NCBI RefSeq assembly: GCF_001424305.1
Contig: NZ_LMPD01000004.1
Location: 186,001-250,000, forward strand
DNA length: 64,000 bases
Reading direction: 5' to 3'
Source: Pedobacter sp. Leaf176
GTDB lineage: Bacteria; Bacteroidota; Bacteroidia; Sphingobacteriales; Sphingobacteriaceae
A program made the position numbers and the translations under genes. This document shows positions 7,664 through 17,587 of the stretch, piece by piece. Below the pieces are notes generated by a model. It had not been told where the DNA came from and made no database searches. It saw nothing but the letters and a program-made list of their open reading frames with translations. Position 1 is the stretch's first letter, and every line of letters begins with the position of its first letter.

Positions 7664-9418
7664 CTAAGCTTCAACAATTCTTTCGCCAATTTGTTGTCTC
7701 CACATGGCCTGGTATAAACCATTTTGTGCAATTAAACTTTCGTGTGTACCCTGCTCAATAATGTGGCCTTTCTCCAAAACGTAAATCACATCGGCATGTT
7801 TAATAGTTGATAAACGGTGCGCAATTAAGATCGTCATGTGGTCGGTTAAATCAGATACTGATCTGATGGTTTTAGTAATTTCTTCTTCTGTTATAGAATC
7901 CAGGGAAGAAGTAGCTTCATCGAAAACCAAAATGTCCGGCTGGCGAAGTAAAGCCCGTGCAATTGATAATCGTTGTTTTTCTCCGCCGGAAACTTTTACA
8001 CCACCTTCGCCAATTAAAGAATCCAGGCCTTTATCTGCTCTCGCCAATAATGTTTGACATGCGGCCTGTTGCAAAACTTTATAACATTCCTCATCAGTTG
8101 CCGTAGGGTTTACAAATAATAAATTTTCTCTTATCGTGCCTGAAAAAAGCTGCGTATCTTGTGTTACAAAACCTATTTTTTCCCTCAGCGCGTCCAAATC
8201 TATGGCATTACTCGGACTACCATTGTATAAAATCTCGCCGTCTTTTGCCGGATACAAACCGACCAAAAGTTTAACGAGCGTTGATTTTCCCGAACCCGAC
8301 GGGCCAACAAAGGCAATGGTTTGACCGCTGTGCGTATCAAAAGAAATGTTTTCCAATGCATTCCTGTTTGCAGTAAGGTGCTTAAAGCTTACCGAATTGA
8401 AAGAAAGTTCATTTATTTTTTTAATCGAAATCGGATTTATAGGTTTCTTGTCAACAGGTGTGCTTAAAATCTTTTTGAAGTTCCCTAAAGATACTTCAGC
8501 TTCACGCCAGGCTAATATGACGTTTCCGAGTTCCTGCAATGGTCCGAAAAGGAAAAATGAGTAAAATAAGAATGAAAAATATTGTCCGGGAGAAATGGTG
8601 TTGTCGAATATCAGAAGCAATAAAACAACAATCATGGAGCTTCTAACCAGGTTTACTGTGGTGCCCTGAACAAAGCTCATACTTCTTACATATTTCACTT
8701 TTTTAAGCTCGAGGCCCAGTATTTTGTAGGTGGTTTTATTTAGTCTTTCTATTTCCTGGTCGGCTAAACCTAAACTTTTTACCAGTTCGATGTTTCTTAG
8801 CGATTCGGTGGTGGAACCTGCCAATGCTGTTGTCTCGCCAACGATAGAACGTTGAATGGTTTTAATTTTGCGGCTTAAAAACCAGCTTACAAAACTAATA
8901 ATCGGAATTGCTGCGAAATAAACTAAGGTTACTTTATAGCTTATGGAAACCGAATAAACAATTACGAAAACCATCCCGATTAAGCTTACAAAGAGCACGC
9001 TGATAAAAGAAGTTATGAACTTTTCTGAATCTAACCTTACCTTTTGCAATACACCCAAAGTTTCTCCACTTCGTTGATCTTCGAATACCTGGTAAGGTAA
9101 CTTTAGGGAGTGCTGCAAGCCATCGGCGTACATTTTTGCACCAACTTTCTGCACAATTACGCTGGTAAAATAATCTTGAAAGTTCTTTGCAATACGGGAA
9201 ACCATGGCTGCGCCAATTGCCAAACCGATAAACCCGAGTGCGCCCCATATGTAAGTACTTTTGCTTGTGAAAGACGCCCGTTTGTTGATGTATAAATCTA
9301 AAATCCTACCGGTAAAGTAAGGATCCATTAAAGAAAAGCCAATATTTACACCTGCCAGCAATAATGCCAGGGCCACAATCCACTTGTGGTTTTTCAGGTA
9401 GTCTAATAATAATCCCAT
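7664..9418 (-). CDS. ABC exporter, fused permease and ATPase
   Basis: The 584-residue protein combines an N-terminal six-helix type-1 exporter membrane domain (about 1-320) with a C-terminal nucleotide-binding domain. The latter shows Walker A GPSGSGKST (about 370), the signature VSGGEKQRLSIARAL (about 475), Walker B ILVFDEATSSLD (about 495) and the H-loop histidine in LIAHRLSTI. It functions as a homo- or heterodimer exporting lipids, peptides or drugs; the substrate is unknown. A -7-like box sits just upstream. No second half-transporter is adjacent, so a homodimer is likely. Confidence 0.93.
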   Translation of the reverse strand: MGLLLDYLKNHKWIVALALLLAGVNIGFSLMDPYFTGRILDLYINKRASFTSKSTYIWGALGFIGLAIGAAMVSRIAKNFQDYFTSVIVQKVGAKMYADGLQHSLKLPYQVFEDQRSGETLGVLQKVRLDSEKFITSFISVLFVSLIGMVFVIVYSVSISYKVTLVYFAAIPIISFVSWFLSRKIKTIQRSIVGETTALAGSTTESLRNIELVKSLGLADQEIERLNKTTYKILGLELKKVKYVRSMSFVQGTTVNLVRSSMIVVLLLLIFDNTISPGQYFSFLFYSFFLFGPLQELGNVILAWREAEVSLGNFKKILSTPVDKKPINPISIKKINELSFNSVSFKHLTANRNALENISFDTHSGQTIAFVGPSGSGKSTLVKLLVGLYPAKDGEILYNGSPSNAIDLDALREKIGFVTQDTQLFSGTIRENLLFVNPTATDEECYKVLQQAACQTLLARADKGLDSLIGEGGVKVSGGEKQRLSIARALLRQPDILVFDEATSSLDSITEEEITKTIRSVSDLTDHMTILIAHRLSTIKHADVIYVLEKGHIIEQGTHESLIAQNGLYQAMWRQQIGERIVEA

Positions 9419-9440
9419 TAAGTTTTGTTGTTTGTTAATG

Positions 9441-9448
9441 CAAACATA
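9441..9448 (-). promoter_or_regulatory. Candidate -7 element for the ABC exporter gene
   Basis: On the reverse strand the sequence reads TATGTTTG, a TAnnTTTG match 22 nt before the ATG at 9418. It lies immediately next to the terminator of the upstream TonB-receptor gene. No clear -33 TTTG was identified. Confidence 0.45.
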
Positions 9449-9486
9449 AAAAAAGGGAACGGATAAAAATCCATTCCCTTTTTTTA
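9448..9486 (-). terminator. Rho-independent terminator after the TonB-receptor gene
   Basis: The stem GGGAACGGAT / ATCCATTCCC (one internal mismatch) with a 4-nt AAAA loop is flanked by A-runs and T-runs. It lies 34 nt past the receptor stop codon and separates it from the ABC exporter gene. Confidence 0.85.
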
Positions 9487-9519
9487 TGACGTTTTAGAAA
9501 GATACTGAGTACCGCCTAA

Positions 9520-12500
9520 CTAAAATCCATATCTCAAGCCGATTTGTGCCTGCCATGGATTACCTGTTGGAATTACAACTCCAGTATTATTTAAACGGTA
9601 GTTGTAGTTCGAAGTTGCAGCATCAAAACCCGTAACAGCATAAAGTGCTTGCGTACCTAAAGTTTCTGATGTGCCCCAGGTTTTCTTAAATAAGTTGGCT
9701 ACGTTAAACAAATCACCAGAAATTTCCAGACTTTGTTTTCTACCTGATCCAAATTTAAACTGATAGGCTAACCTTAGATCAACTGTACCATAGAATCCGT
9801 TTATACCGCCATTACGCGCAGCAAATGTACCTTGGTATTTTGTAATGTAGTCTCTTAAGCTTTGGCTTGCATCACCATTTGCTAATAAAGTTTGTAAGGC
9901 AGTTCTAAGTGTTGCCGGAACATTTGTATTTGATGGGTCGAATATGTATGCTAAATCATTTGTAGCAACGAAGTCGCCATTTGTATTTCCTCCAGATAAT
10001 AAACTATACCTGGTGCCGCCGATACCCGAATAACGAATACCTGCTTTAATGCCATGGAATGATGGCAAGGTTCCATAAACAACAACCTTGTTTCTGAACT
10101 GACCATTAGAATAAGTCATATTACTTAAGTTTCTTGGGTCATCAACAACAGGTAAAGATAATGTTGCCGAATTCGCTACGTTACCGTTGAATGAAGTATT
10201 GTCTTTTGAATCGTTATAGGTTAAACTCGCCGAGATTTCACCATCTTTAAAGTATCTCCAGGTAGCATCTAAAACTACCGCAAATTGGTTAACTTTTCCT
10301 TTGCTGTTTAATTCTAATACTCTACCAAATGCATTCGTTAAGCGGCCTGTTTTCCAATCCGTAGTACCGTTACCAGGGATAATTGTATTTGCTGGCACAT
10401 ATACGCCTCTGTTTCCTTCATTTGATAACGTGAAAAAAGGATTTGCAACCATATTCCTATCAACATACATATAGTTATTACGTGCTAATGTTACGTATCC
10501 AGTAATACCAACGCGTATTTTATCATTAATTAGTTTGTTGTAAGATAAGTTAGCTTTATAAACTACCGGTACTTTAGCATCATCAGCATAAGTATTAATG
10601 GTTGGAATTTGTAAAGCTGCTAATGTTGGGGCTGTTGCGCTTCCATTTCTGTATCCAATAAAGTTAGGCGTTGGCACACCTGTACCGGTTACATCAACAG
10701 TTGCAAAGTGTTTGCCATCAAAAGTAAGGTTATTGATGGTCATGTAGTTATTAATATCTGAACCAAAAATACCTGCTCCAAAACGAACGAAATCTGTTCT
10801 GTTTTCATTAATATCCCAATTCAGCTGAATTCTTGGCTGAACTAAAAATTGTTTCAATTTATTATCAGTTCTCACTCCAATAGCATCAAATAATTGTTGG
10901 TTTAGTGGTGAGGTTGGATATTTACTGAAGTCTAAACGCAAACCACCTGTAAAGTCTAAACCTTTGCCCAATTTAGTTTGCATTTGGCCATAAATTGCAG
11001 AATTCCACAGATTACCAACAACAGTCGGATCGGCAACTAAAGGTACTTCTCTATAATAGCTGATTGGGATTAAGTTGTTGAAATTTTGTAAAGCAGTTTG
11101 TTGGTTTCCTGCTGCAGCCGTACCCGATCTGTTAAATGTGAAACGACCATTTACCTCACTACCATATAACGATTTGGCGTGGGTGTACATAATGTCTATA
11201 CCAAAAGTATATTTAATCTTATCGGTATTATAATAGAAATTATCTACCAATTGGAAAACATTATTGGTAAAACCTTCTTGACCGAAACGGTGTCCGCCGA
11301 TTTGAACTGAAGTTGCTAATGTTGCCCCGTTAGTAGGAGAGATAGACTCTAAGTTAGAAACAACAGCTCTTGGTATAGCAAAACCTAACTCATCATTCTG
11401 CGTACTGGCCTGATAGGTATATAAATGTTGTAATTTTAGTTCGTTAGTTACTTTGCTACTAATTGTTGAGCGTAATGTTGCCAACAAACTGTTATCAACG
11501 TTTTTATCGTTACCATAACTTTCATAGAAATTTATCGCTGTATTATCGCCTAAACCTAATGGATTCCTATCATTGGTATAGTTATCTCTAACCGTCAATA
11601 AATTCTTATCATTAATTTGCCAGTCTAAACGTAGAAATCCAGCATCTGTACCTCGCTTTTTAGCGAAAGAACCAAATTGTTGTGTGTTAGCAACACCATA
11701 TTTGCTTCTAGCAACCGCTAAAAAGTTGTTTAAGGTACTGTTGGTAATATTAAATCGCGCTACATCAGCATCTGAATTAATATCTGCAATTATCAAAGGA
11801 CGAGAATCTCTTTGATGATCCCAGGCTGCAAAATAATGTAATTTATCTTTAATGATAGGACCACCTAAGCTAAACCCATATTGGTAAGTAGAAAAATCAT
11901 TAACTCTTTTATTCCCTCTGATGTCATATTTACTTGCTAAAAAATCAGCGCGGTTATAAGCGAATGCACTACCTGTAATTTCATTTGTACCAGACTTGGT
12001 TACCGCGCTAATGGTACCACCACCTGAACGGCCTAAACTCACATCGTATTGGTTGGTTACCACTTTAAACTCCCGAACACTTTCTATCGAGATGGAATAT
12101 GGCGCACCGCTACGGCTCGTTGTACTACCAGCTGATGTCGGGTTTTTTGCCGTCATACCGTCAATAGTGAAATTAGTAGATGAACCTAACTGACCAGAAA
12201 TGCCACCTGGACCCGCTAAAGGTGATAAATCTGTTAAACTTGAAAAGTTACGACCGTTCACGGGTAAAATGTTCATTGTTTTTGATGAAATCTCTGTAGA
12301 GGCTCCAAATTGCTGCACTTTATTTCTTAAAGAGGAACCGCTAATTTCCACATCGCCAAGGTTTTGAGCTGCTTCCTGCATATTGATAGCGACCACTACC
12401 GCATCACCCTGATTAAGCATAAACCCTGTTCTGTTTTGTTCGGAATAGCCAATATAAACAGCTTTCACGGTATAAGGGCCACCTAAAGGTAATTCCTTAA

Positions 12501-12705
12501 AAGTGTATTCTCCCCGTGCATTAGTTGATGTACGGGTTGTGAAGCCTGTAGAGTTGTTTTTAACCTGAACGGAAACACCTGGGATGGGTAGTTTCTTTTC
12601 GTCGGTAACATTACCGGAAATAGATGCTTGTGTAGTTTGTGCTTTTAAAGAATGTGAAACACAAAAACAAAACATCAATACTGCAAATAGTAAATTTCTG
12701 ACCAT
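9520..12705 (-). CDS. Oar-like TonB-dependent outer-membrane receptor
   Basis: This large receptor has a signal peptide (MVRNLLFAVLMFCFC..., cleavage near LKA-QTT), a carboxypeptidase-regulatory-like domain (SISGNVTDEKKLPIPGVSVQ, about 25-110), a plug domain with NILPVNGRNFSSLTDLSP and SVREFKVVTNQYDVSLGRSG, and a C-terminal barrel ending in IGLRYGF. This matches the Oar group of TonB-dependent transporters rather than the SusC group: there is no long SusC-type extension and no susD neighbour. The start is taken at 12705, because the upstream in-frame ATG at 12732 adds nine polar residues before the signal peptide. Ligand unknown. Confidence 0.9.
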   Translation of the reverse strand: MVRNLLFAVLMFCFCVSHSLKAQTTQASISGNVTDEKKLPIPGVSVQVKNNSTGFTTRTSTNARGEYTFKELPLGGPYTVKAVYIGYSEQNRTGFMLNQGDAVVVAINMQEAAQNLGDVEISGSSLRNKVQQFGASTEISSKTMNILPVNGRNFSSLTDLSPLAGPGGISGQLGSSTNFTIDGMTAKNPTSAGSTTSRSGAPYSISIESVREFKVVTNQYDVSLGRSGGGTISAVTKSGTNEITGSAFAYNRADFLASKYDIRGNKRVNDFSTYQYGFSLGGPIIKDKLHYFAAWDHQRDSRPLIIADINSDADVARFNITNSTLNNFLAVARSKYGVANTQQFGSFAKKRGTDAGFLRLDWQINDKNLLTVRDNYTNDRNPLGLGDNTAINFYESYGNDKNVDNSLLATLRSTISSKVTNELKLQHLYTYQASTQNDELGFAIPRAVVSNLESISPTNGATLATSVQIGGHRFGQEGFTNNVFQLVDNFYYNTDKIKYTFGIDIMYTHAKSLYGSEVNGRFTFNRSGTAAAGNQQTALQNFNNLIPISYYREVPLVADPTVVGNLWNSAIYGQMQTKLGKGLDFTGGLRLDFSKYPTSPLNQQLFDAIGVRTDNKLKQFLVQPRIQLNWDINENRTDFVRFGAGIFGSDINNYMTINNLTFDGKHFATVDVTGTGVPTPNFIGYRNGSATAPTLAALQIPTINTYADDAKVPVVYKANLSYNKLINDKIRVGITGYVTLARNNYMYVDRNMVANPFFTLSNEGNRGVYVPANTIIPGNGTTDWKTGRLTNAFGRVLELNSKGKVNQFAVVLDATWRYFKDGEISASLTYNDSKDNTSFNGNVANSATLSLPVVDDPRNLSNMTYSNGQFRNKVVVYGTLPSFHGIKAGIRYSGIGGTRYSLLSGGNTNGDFVATNDLAYIFDPSNTNVPATLRTALQTLLANGDASQSLRDYITKYQGTFAARNGGINGFYGTVDLRLAYQFKFGSGRKQSLEISGDLFNVANLFKKTWGTSETLGTQALYAVTGFDAATSNYNYRLNNTGVVIPTGNPWQAQIGLRYGF

Positions 12706-12732
12706 AATTAGTTTTTGATTTTTATGGTGCAA

Positions 12733-13076
12733 AGTTGTTGCTGTTGTGTTAACTCAAGGTCGATTTTAGATTAAGAAATGATTGTGAAATTGTTGCGTAA
12801 AGTTTAACAGGAACCTTATTAGCCGGGGGAGCGTTATCTGTTACTGTTGATTTATGTCGTGCTGACGCTATACAGGATAATATAGACTGTCATTAATTTT
12901 CAAAAACAACATTACTGTTGCTACGGACTTCCAACAGGGTTGAGTCAGGGTTGGTTCGGACCTGTGACAATTGTACGCGACTGAACTCTGTCGCGATAGT
13001 GACTGAACTGCAATTAAAATTCCTTTTTAACCCATAGCGCAGGCTGGCCTGATTAAGCCGTAGGATTCAATAAAAA
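12733..13076. other. Intergenic stretch without a recognisable gene
   Basis: This stretch of about 340 nt lies between the TonB-receptor start and the amidohydrolase terminator. No ORF with family features, no tRNA and no strong hairpin was seen. It must carry the receptor promoter; on the reverse strand CAACTTTG (12730-12737) with TTG 17 nt upstream is a weak candidate. Confidence 0.4.
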
Positions 13077-13110
13077 AAACCTCCACCAAATTAATTGGCG
13101 GAGGTTTCCA
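13077..13110 (-). terminator. Rho-independent terminator after the amidohydrolase pair
   Basis: The stem AAACCTCCACCAA / TTGGCGGAGGTTT (one mismatch) with an ATTAA loop and an adjacent A-run (T-run on the reverse strand) lies 21 nt after the stop codon of the downstream amidohydrolase. Confidence 0.9.
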
Positions 13111-13130
13111 AAACTTAAAATAAATTAAGG

Positions 13131-14465
13131 CTATTTCTTTTCAGCAGTATATTTATCGCTGAATTTTTTATCCAGTTGTTTGTGCAGGTTATCCAGGTTG
13201 ATGTCTCTTCCCTGGATAAAAGCCTGTTCCACTTTATTGGTTCTCATGTCCAAAGCATCGCCTGCAGATATAAATAAAGTAGCATCTTTTCCCGCTTCAA
13301 TACTTCCTGTCGTTTTCTCTACGCCCATGACCTTTGCGGCGTTAAGTGTAATGGTTGATAAAGCTTTTTCTTTATCCAAACCCCAGGCGTTAACCGTTCC
13401 AGCCATAAAAGGGAGGTTACGCTGTTGCCAGTAACCATCAATACTCAATACCACATTTAAACCAGCATTGGCTAAAATGGCAGCATTCTTATAAGGCATG
13501 TTCACATCATCATCATTATTATTTGGTAGCGCATGAGGTTGCTTCACCACAACGGAAATGTTGTTGTCTTTAAGGAAATCGATAACCAGGTAAGCTTCAT
13601 CCGCACCTGTGATAACAGGCGTGATGCCGAATTTTTTAGCAAAGTTTACTGCTGCAACAATATCTTTCTGACTTTCTGCTGCAATAAATAACTTTTCGTT
13701 ACCCGAAAATACCTTTTTCATTGCTTCAAAACGTGTATTGATGACTTCTGGTTTACCCATTTCCGTGTAAGCTTTTGCTTCAGCGAAGAATGAGGTTAGC
13801 TGACTAATTGCTGCCTGTGTGCGTTCGTTCAGCGATTCTGGTGATGTTGCCGGGCCTCTGCCAAAACCACCAAAACCACCTCTGAAACGGGGTGTTACCG
13901 GCCAGGTCATGTGCATGGCATCATCGGTTTTAATTGCAGCATCTTCCCAATTCCATGCGTCTAACTGGACAACTGAAGAGCTACCCGAAACCGTACCGCC
14001 TTGGGGGGTAGGCTGGGCCATTAAAACACCATTACTACGTAAGGTTGCAGGAACTTTCGAGTCTGTATTGTATGCTACGATAGAACGTATGTGTGAATTG
14101 TAATCGCCGATTTCCTGGAAATCTAATGTTGCCTTTATCGATTCTGTTTCAGCCAAGCCAAGGTTTGTGGTGGCGGCAATCAAACCTGGATAGATATGTT
14201 TCCCGGCTGCATTAATGCGTATCACATCATCTTGTGGAACTTGTCCGCCTGCTGTAACCGATACAATTTTTCCATTACTGAAAAGAATGGTTCCGTTTTC
14301 GACAACTGTTCCATCTCCTACATGTATTGTTGCGCCTGTAATGGCTATTGCTTTTGTTTGCTTTTTGGCTGGCGATATATTGGCTTGTGAAAAGCACATC
14401 AGGCTCGATGCCGTTAAAGCAAGACTTAATACATATTTTATTTTAGTGCGCATGTTCTTTTTCAT
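13131..14465 (-). CDS. Secreted amidohydrolase-like protein lacking metal ligands
   Basis: The 444-residue protein has a signal peptide (MRTKIKYVLSLALTASSLMCFSQ region) and the beta-sandwich plus barrel outline of amidohydrolases: GATIHVGDGTVVENGTILFSNGKI at the start and the end motif TTGSIEAGKDATLFISAGDAL. The metal-binding HxH expected after HIYPGLI is replaced by AATTNLG, so it is probably not a canonical hydrolase. A glycine-rich loop RFRGGFGGFGRG lies near residue 200. Its 5' end overlaps the upstream amidohydrolase by 23 nt (11 nt if MRTK is the true start), indicating translational coupling. It may form a complex with that partner. Confidence 0.85.
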   Translation of the reverse strand: MKKNMRTKIKYVLSLALTASSLMCFSQANISPAKKQTKAIAITGATIHVGDGTVVENGTILFSNGKIVSVTAGGQVPQDDVIRINAAGKHIYPGLIAATTNLGLAETESIKATLDFQEIGDYNSHIRSIVAYNTDSKVPATLRSNGVLMAQPTPQGGTVSGSSSVVQLDAWNWEDAAIKTDDAMHMTWPVTPRFRGGFGGFGRGPATSPESLNERTQAAISQLTSFFAEAKAYTEMGKPEVINTRFEAMKKVFSGNEKLFIAAESQKDIVAAVNFAKKFGITPVITGADEAYLVIDFLKDNNISVVVKQPHALPNNNDDDVNMPYKNAAILANAGLNVVLSIDGYWQQRNLPFMAGTVNAWGLDKEKALSTITLNAAKVMGVEKTTGSIEAGKDATLFISAGDALDMRTNKVEQAFIQGRDINLDNLHKQLDKKFSDKYTAEKK

Positions 14466-17400
14466 TTAATTCTGCTGAATAATCTTCTAAAGTTTCGCAA
14501 TTGTAAAGGCGTGGTGCATTGCCGAATGGACGTTGTGTACGAACGCCACTGCTTTTGCTGTCCAGCATCTTTTGAATTAAACGAGCTTTCTCTACTTGTT
14601 GTGTTTTTATTACCTGGGCATCTTTATCAATATCCCAGTAAGCAACACCGTCAACAAAAGTTTTTTCTGCTTTTGCATAGATAGATAAAGGGTTTGCCGA
14701 CCAAACCACAACATCTGCATCTTTACCTGGCTTCAAACTCCCAACTTTATCATCAATATGAAGCATTCTTGCAGGGTTGAGGGTTACAAATTTCAATGCA
14801 TCTTCCTCAGGAACGCCACCATACAGAACCGATTTACCGGCCTCCTGATTCAGGTGGCGGGCCATTTCGGCATCGTCAGAGTTGAAAGCTGTTGTTACAC
14901 CAACATTGTGCATAATTTTTCCGTTGTAAGGGATGGCTTCGGCAACCTCGTTTTTGTAAGCCCACCAATCGGAGAAGGTAGAGCCTGCAATACCGTGTGC
15001 TTTCATTTTGTCTGCTACTTTATAGCCTTCTAAAATGTGTGTAAATGTGTTGATTTTAAAACCCAGGCTATCTGCAACGTGAATCAACATGTTAATCTCA
15101 CTTTGAACATAAGAGTGACAAGTTATGAAGCGTTTGTTATTTAAAATTTCAACAATTGCATCTAGCTCCAAATCTCTGCGAACACTGTTGCCCTTTACCT
15201 TCATTGCTTTTTCGTATTCTTTAGCACGGGTAAATTCATCGACAAAAGTTTGCTCAACACCCATACGGGTTACGGGGAAACGGGCACCGGTACCAAAGTT
15301 ACTTTGCTTAACATTTTCGCCTAAGGCAAATTTGATGAAACCATCTGCGCCAGCGAATTTCAATTCCTCCGGTGCTTTACCCCAACGTAATTTAATTAAT
15401 TGAGATTGGCCACCGATTGGGTTTGCAGAGCCGTGTAAGATATGCGAAGTGGTAACACCACCAGCTAACTGGCGATAAATGTTTACGTCTTCTGAATTAA
15501 TAATATCAGTGATGCGAACTTCTGCCGAAACAGATTGTGCGCCTTCGTTAATGCCGCCGCTACCGGCAATATGAGAGTGTTCATCGATAATACCAGCAGT
15601 GACATGCTTGCCTGTACCATCAATTACTTTTGCGCTTCCTGCTGATAAATTTTTACCAACAGCTTTAATTTTTCCATTTTCTAAGAGTACATCCGAATTT
15701 TGAAGAACACCTTCTTTTTCGTTTGTCCAAACGGTAGCATTTTTAATTAAAACACTTTCTTGTTTAGGTAATTCTGCATTACCGAAAGCACCAAATGGAT
15801 AAAGCAATGTTCCTACTGCCAAAGTTGGTTTTGGTTCATCACGTTTTGGCATTTCGCGGGCAGCTTCTTTATAAGTAGCAGTAAATTTTCCAAATGTTCC
15901 GTCGGGTAATGCCACTTCACCCTTAAAAGTTAAAGGGCTGGCAGACGTTAAGTAGCCACTTAAACGAACATCGCCTTTAGGATTTTTCTTTAAGTTAAAA
16001 TTGATGCTAATCCAATCGCCGTTTCTAGTGAATGTTGCTGTTGTTTTAACACTATCAACGCCGCTTCTTTCGATGGCAGCAGTTGAACCACCAGCAGTTC
16101 CTGTAATTTTTAACAGTAAGCCGCCACTTATTCCATCAACATTCAGGTTGTAATTTCCACGGAGATCAGAAACATCCATTTTATTTACGATGTAGCGTTT
16201 GCCCTGAACCCAGTTTTCGAAAATGATGTTTTCTTTTTTGAATAAGTTATCAGAGGAGATTAAAAAATTAGCCACCTTACCTTTTTCCAATGAGCCAACC
16301 TTATCGCTGATGCCCAGAAGTGAGGCCGGAATTTCGGTAACAGATTGTAAAGCTTGTTTTTCAGTTAACCCGTTATCAATTGCTGTGCGGATATTAGCCC
16401 AAAAGTCACGGGCGTTTTCTAGGCCGAAAGAAGTTAGGGCAAACTTAATTCCTGCTTTTTCCAATACTGCAGGATTTGTTGGTGCCATTTCCCAGGCTTT
16501 CATTTGAGTTAAAGTGATGTTTCTTGCTTCCGCAGGGTCTTCAACATCGTAAGCTTTAGGAAAAGACAAAGGAATAATCAGGCTTGCGCCTGTTGCCTTC
16601 ACCTCATTAATGCGTTGGTATTCATCACCGGTAGATTTGATGATGTATTGCTTGCCAAACTCTTTTCCAAGTTTATCAGCACGAAGCACGTTTGCCCAAC
16701 CATCAACCTCAAAAATTTGAGGCATAGCCTGTTGCTTTCCGAATTCTTCTAATGATATGTTATACTCCTCCTTCTGTTTGCCATACCATTGCGAATCGTA
16801 ATAGGTTTGGCGTAGCAAAGCGATAGAACCCATTAAAGAAGTTGGATAATCGTTTGATGATGCTCCTTTATTAAACGAGTAATTGGCTGCGGTTTGGTCT
16901 TTTAAAAAGACATTGTTGTCAGAACCTTCATTTAAAGTTACCGCCGCAGAAACACCACGGGCAATACCATCACGACTAATCGTATTTACACTTCCGAAAC
17001 CAGCTTTACGTAAGTCATCCGCTTTTTTACTATCGACAGTAAAAATACTTTTTACATAAGTTTCTGGTCTGATGGATTCATTCCAGCCATAGGCTCCTTT
17101 CTTGGTGGATACAAAAATGGACTGGCGCTGACCGCCGCCTCCACCAAAACCCCGACCCTGAACAATTGCTTCAGGAACGCCGTAACTTGTAAAAGGATCA
17201 ACGAGAGAAGGATAAACAAATTTTCCTTTTAAATCCACTACAACGTAGCCTTTAGGAACTGCCAATCCTGAGCCCACAGCCTGGATTGTAGAACCTTTCA
17301 CTAACAAGGTTGCATTGGTTAAAGTTTGATTGGCATTTACTACAATAGTTGCGTTAGTGAATGCAAACATGCCCGGCCTTGTGTCGTAGGAACCATTAAC

Positions 17401-17475
17401 AGGATAGGTGTTTTGCTGTGCAAACAGAATTGTAGAGGAAAATACCAGCGCAAAGGCGAGTAAAATTTTCTTCAT
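14443..17475 (-). CDS. Two-domain secreted amidohydrolase
   Basis: The 1010-residue protein has a signal peptide (about 1-19, ending FAQ). The first amidohydrolase-like domain (about 25-430) has no HxH after KFVYPSLVDP. A linker beta-region follows (about 440-560). The second domain (about 580-985) has GIIDEHSHI as the HxH pair, ITCHSYVQ, FTHILEGYK and FNSDDAEMARHL as further likely ligands, and the closing KVGSLKPGKDADVVVWSANPL. The second half is therefore the likely catalytic unit, possibly on peptides or imides; the substrate is unknown. A glycine-rich stretch RGFGGGGGQ lies near residue 110. It heads a two-gene operon. Confidence 0.87.
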   Translation of the reverse strand: MKKILLAFALVFSSTILFAQQNTYPVNGSYDTRPGMFAFTNATIVVNANQTLTNATLLVKGSTIQAVGSGLAVPKGYVVVDLKGKFVYPSLVDPFTSYGVPEAIVQGRGFGGGGGQRQSIFVSTKKGAYGWNESIRPETYVKSIFTVDSKKADDLRKAGFGSVNTISRDGIARGVSAAVTLNEGSDNNVFLKDQTAANYSFNKGASSNDYPTSLMGSIALLRQTYYDSQWYGKQKEEYNISLEEFGKQQAMPQIFEVDGWANVLRADKLGKEFGKQYIIKSTGDEYQRINEVKATGASLIIPLSFPKAYDVEDPAEARNITLTQMKAWEMAPTNPAVLEKAGIKFALTSFGLENARDFWANIRTAIDNGLTEKQALQSVTEIPASLLGISDKVGSLEKGKVANFLISSDNLFKKENIIFENWVQGKRYIVNKMDVSDLRGNYNLNVDGISGGLLLKITGTAGGSTAAIERSGVDSVKTTATFTRNGDWISINFNLKKNPKGDVRLSGYLTSASPLTFKGEVALPDGTFGKFTATYKEAAREMPKRDEPKPTLAVGTLLYPFGAFGNAELPKQESVLIKNATVWTNEKEGVLQNSDVLLENGKIKAVGKNLSAGSAKVIDGTGKHVTAGIIDEHSHIAGSGGINEGAQSVSAEVRITDIINSEDVNIYRQLAGGVTTSHILHGSANPIGGQSQLIKLRWGKAPEELKFAGADGFIKFALGENVKQSNFGTGARFPVTRMGVEQTFVDEFTRAKEYEKAMKVKGNSVRRDLELDAIVEILNNKRFITCHSYVQSEINMLIHVADSLGFKINTFTHILEGYKVADKMKAHGIAGSTFSDWWAYKNEVAEAIPYNGKIMHNVGVTTAFNSDDAEMARHLNQEAGKSVLYGGVPEEDALKFVTLNPARMLHIDDKVGSLKPGKDADVVVWSANPLSIYAKAEKTFVDGVAYWDIDKDAQVIKTQQVEKARLIQKMLDSKSSGVRTQRPFGNAPRLYNCETLEDYSAELNEKEHAH

Positions 17476-17560
17476 AATATGTTTAGGGGTTTATTTTGTT
17501 TAAAACTAATATAAATTACGGTCTATATTGCTTATTAACCTATTTTTTACAATTAATCAT

Positions 17561-17568
17561 TACTTTTG
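17561..17568 (+). promoter_or_regulatory. Candidate -7 element upstream of the four-helix membrane protein
   Basis: TACTTTTG matches TAnnTTTG and lies 19 nt before the ATG at 17588. A T-rich stretch sits at the -33 position but no exact TTTG. Confidence 0.5.
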
Positions 17569-17587
17569 AAACATAAATATTATCACT

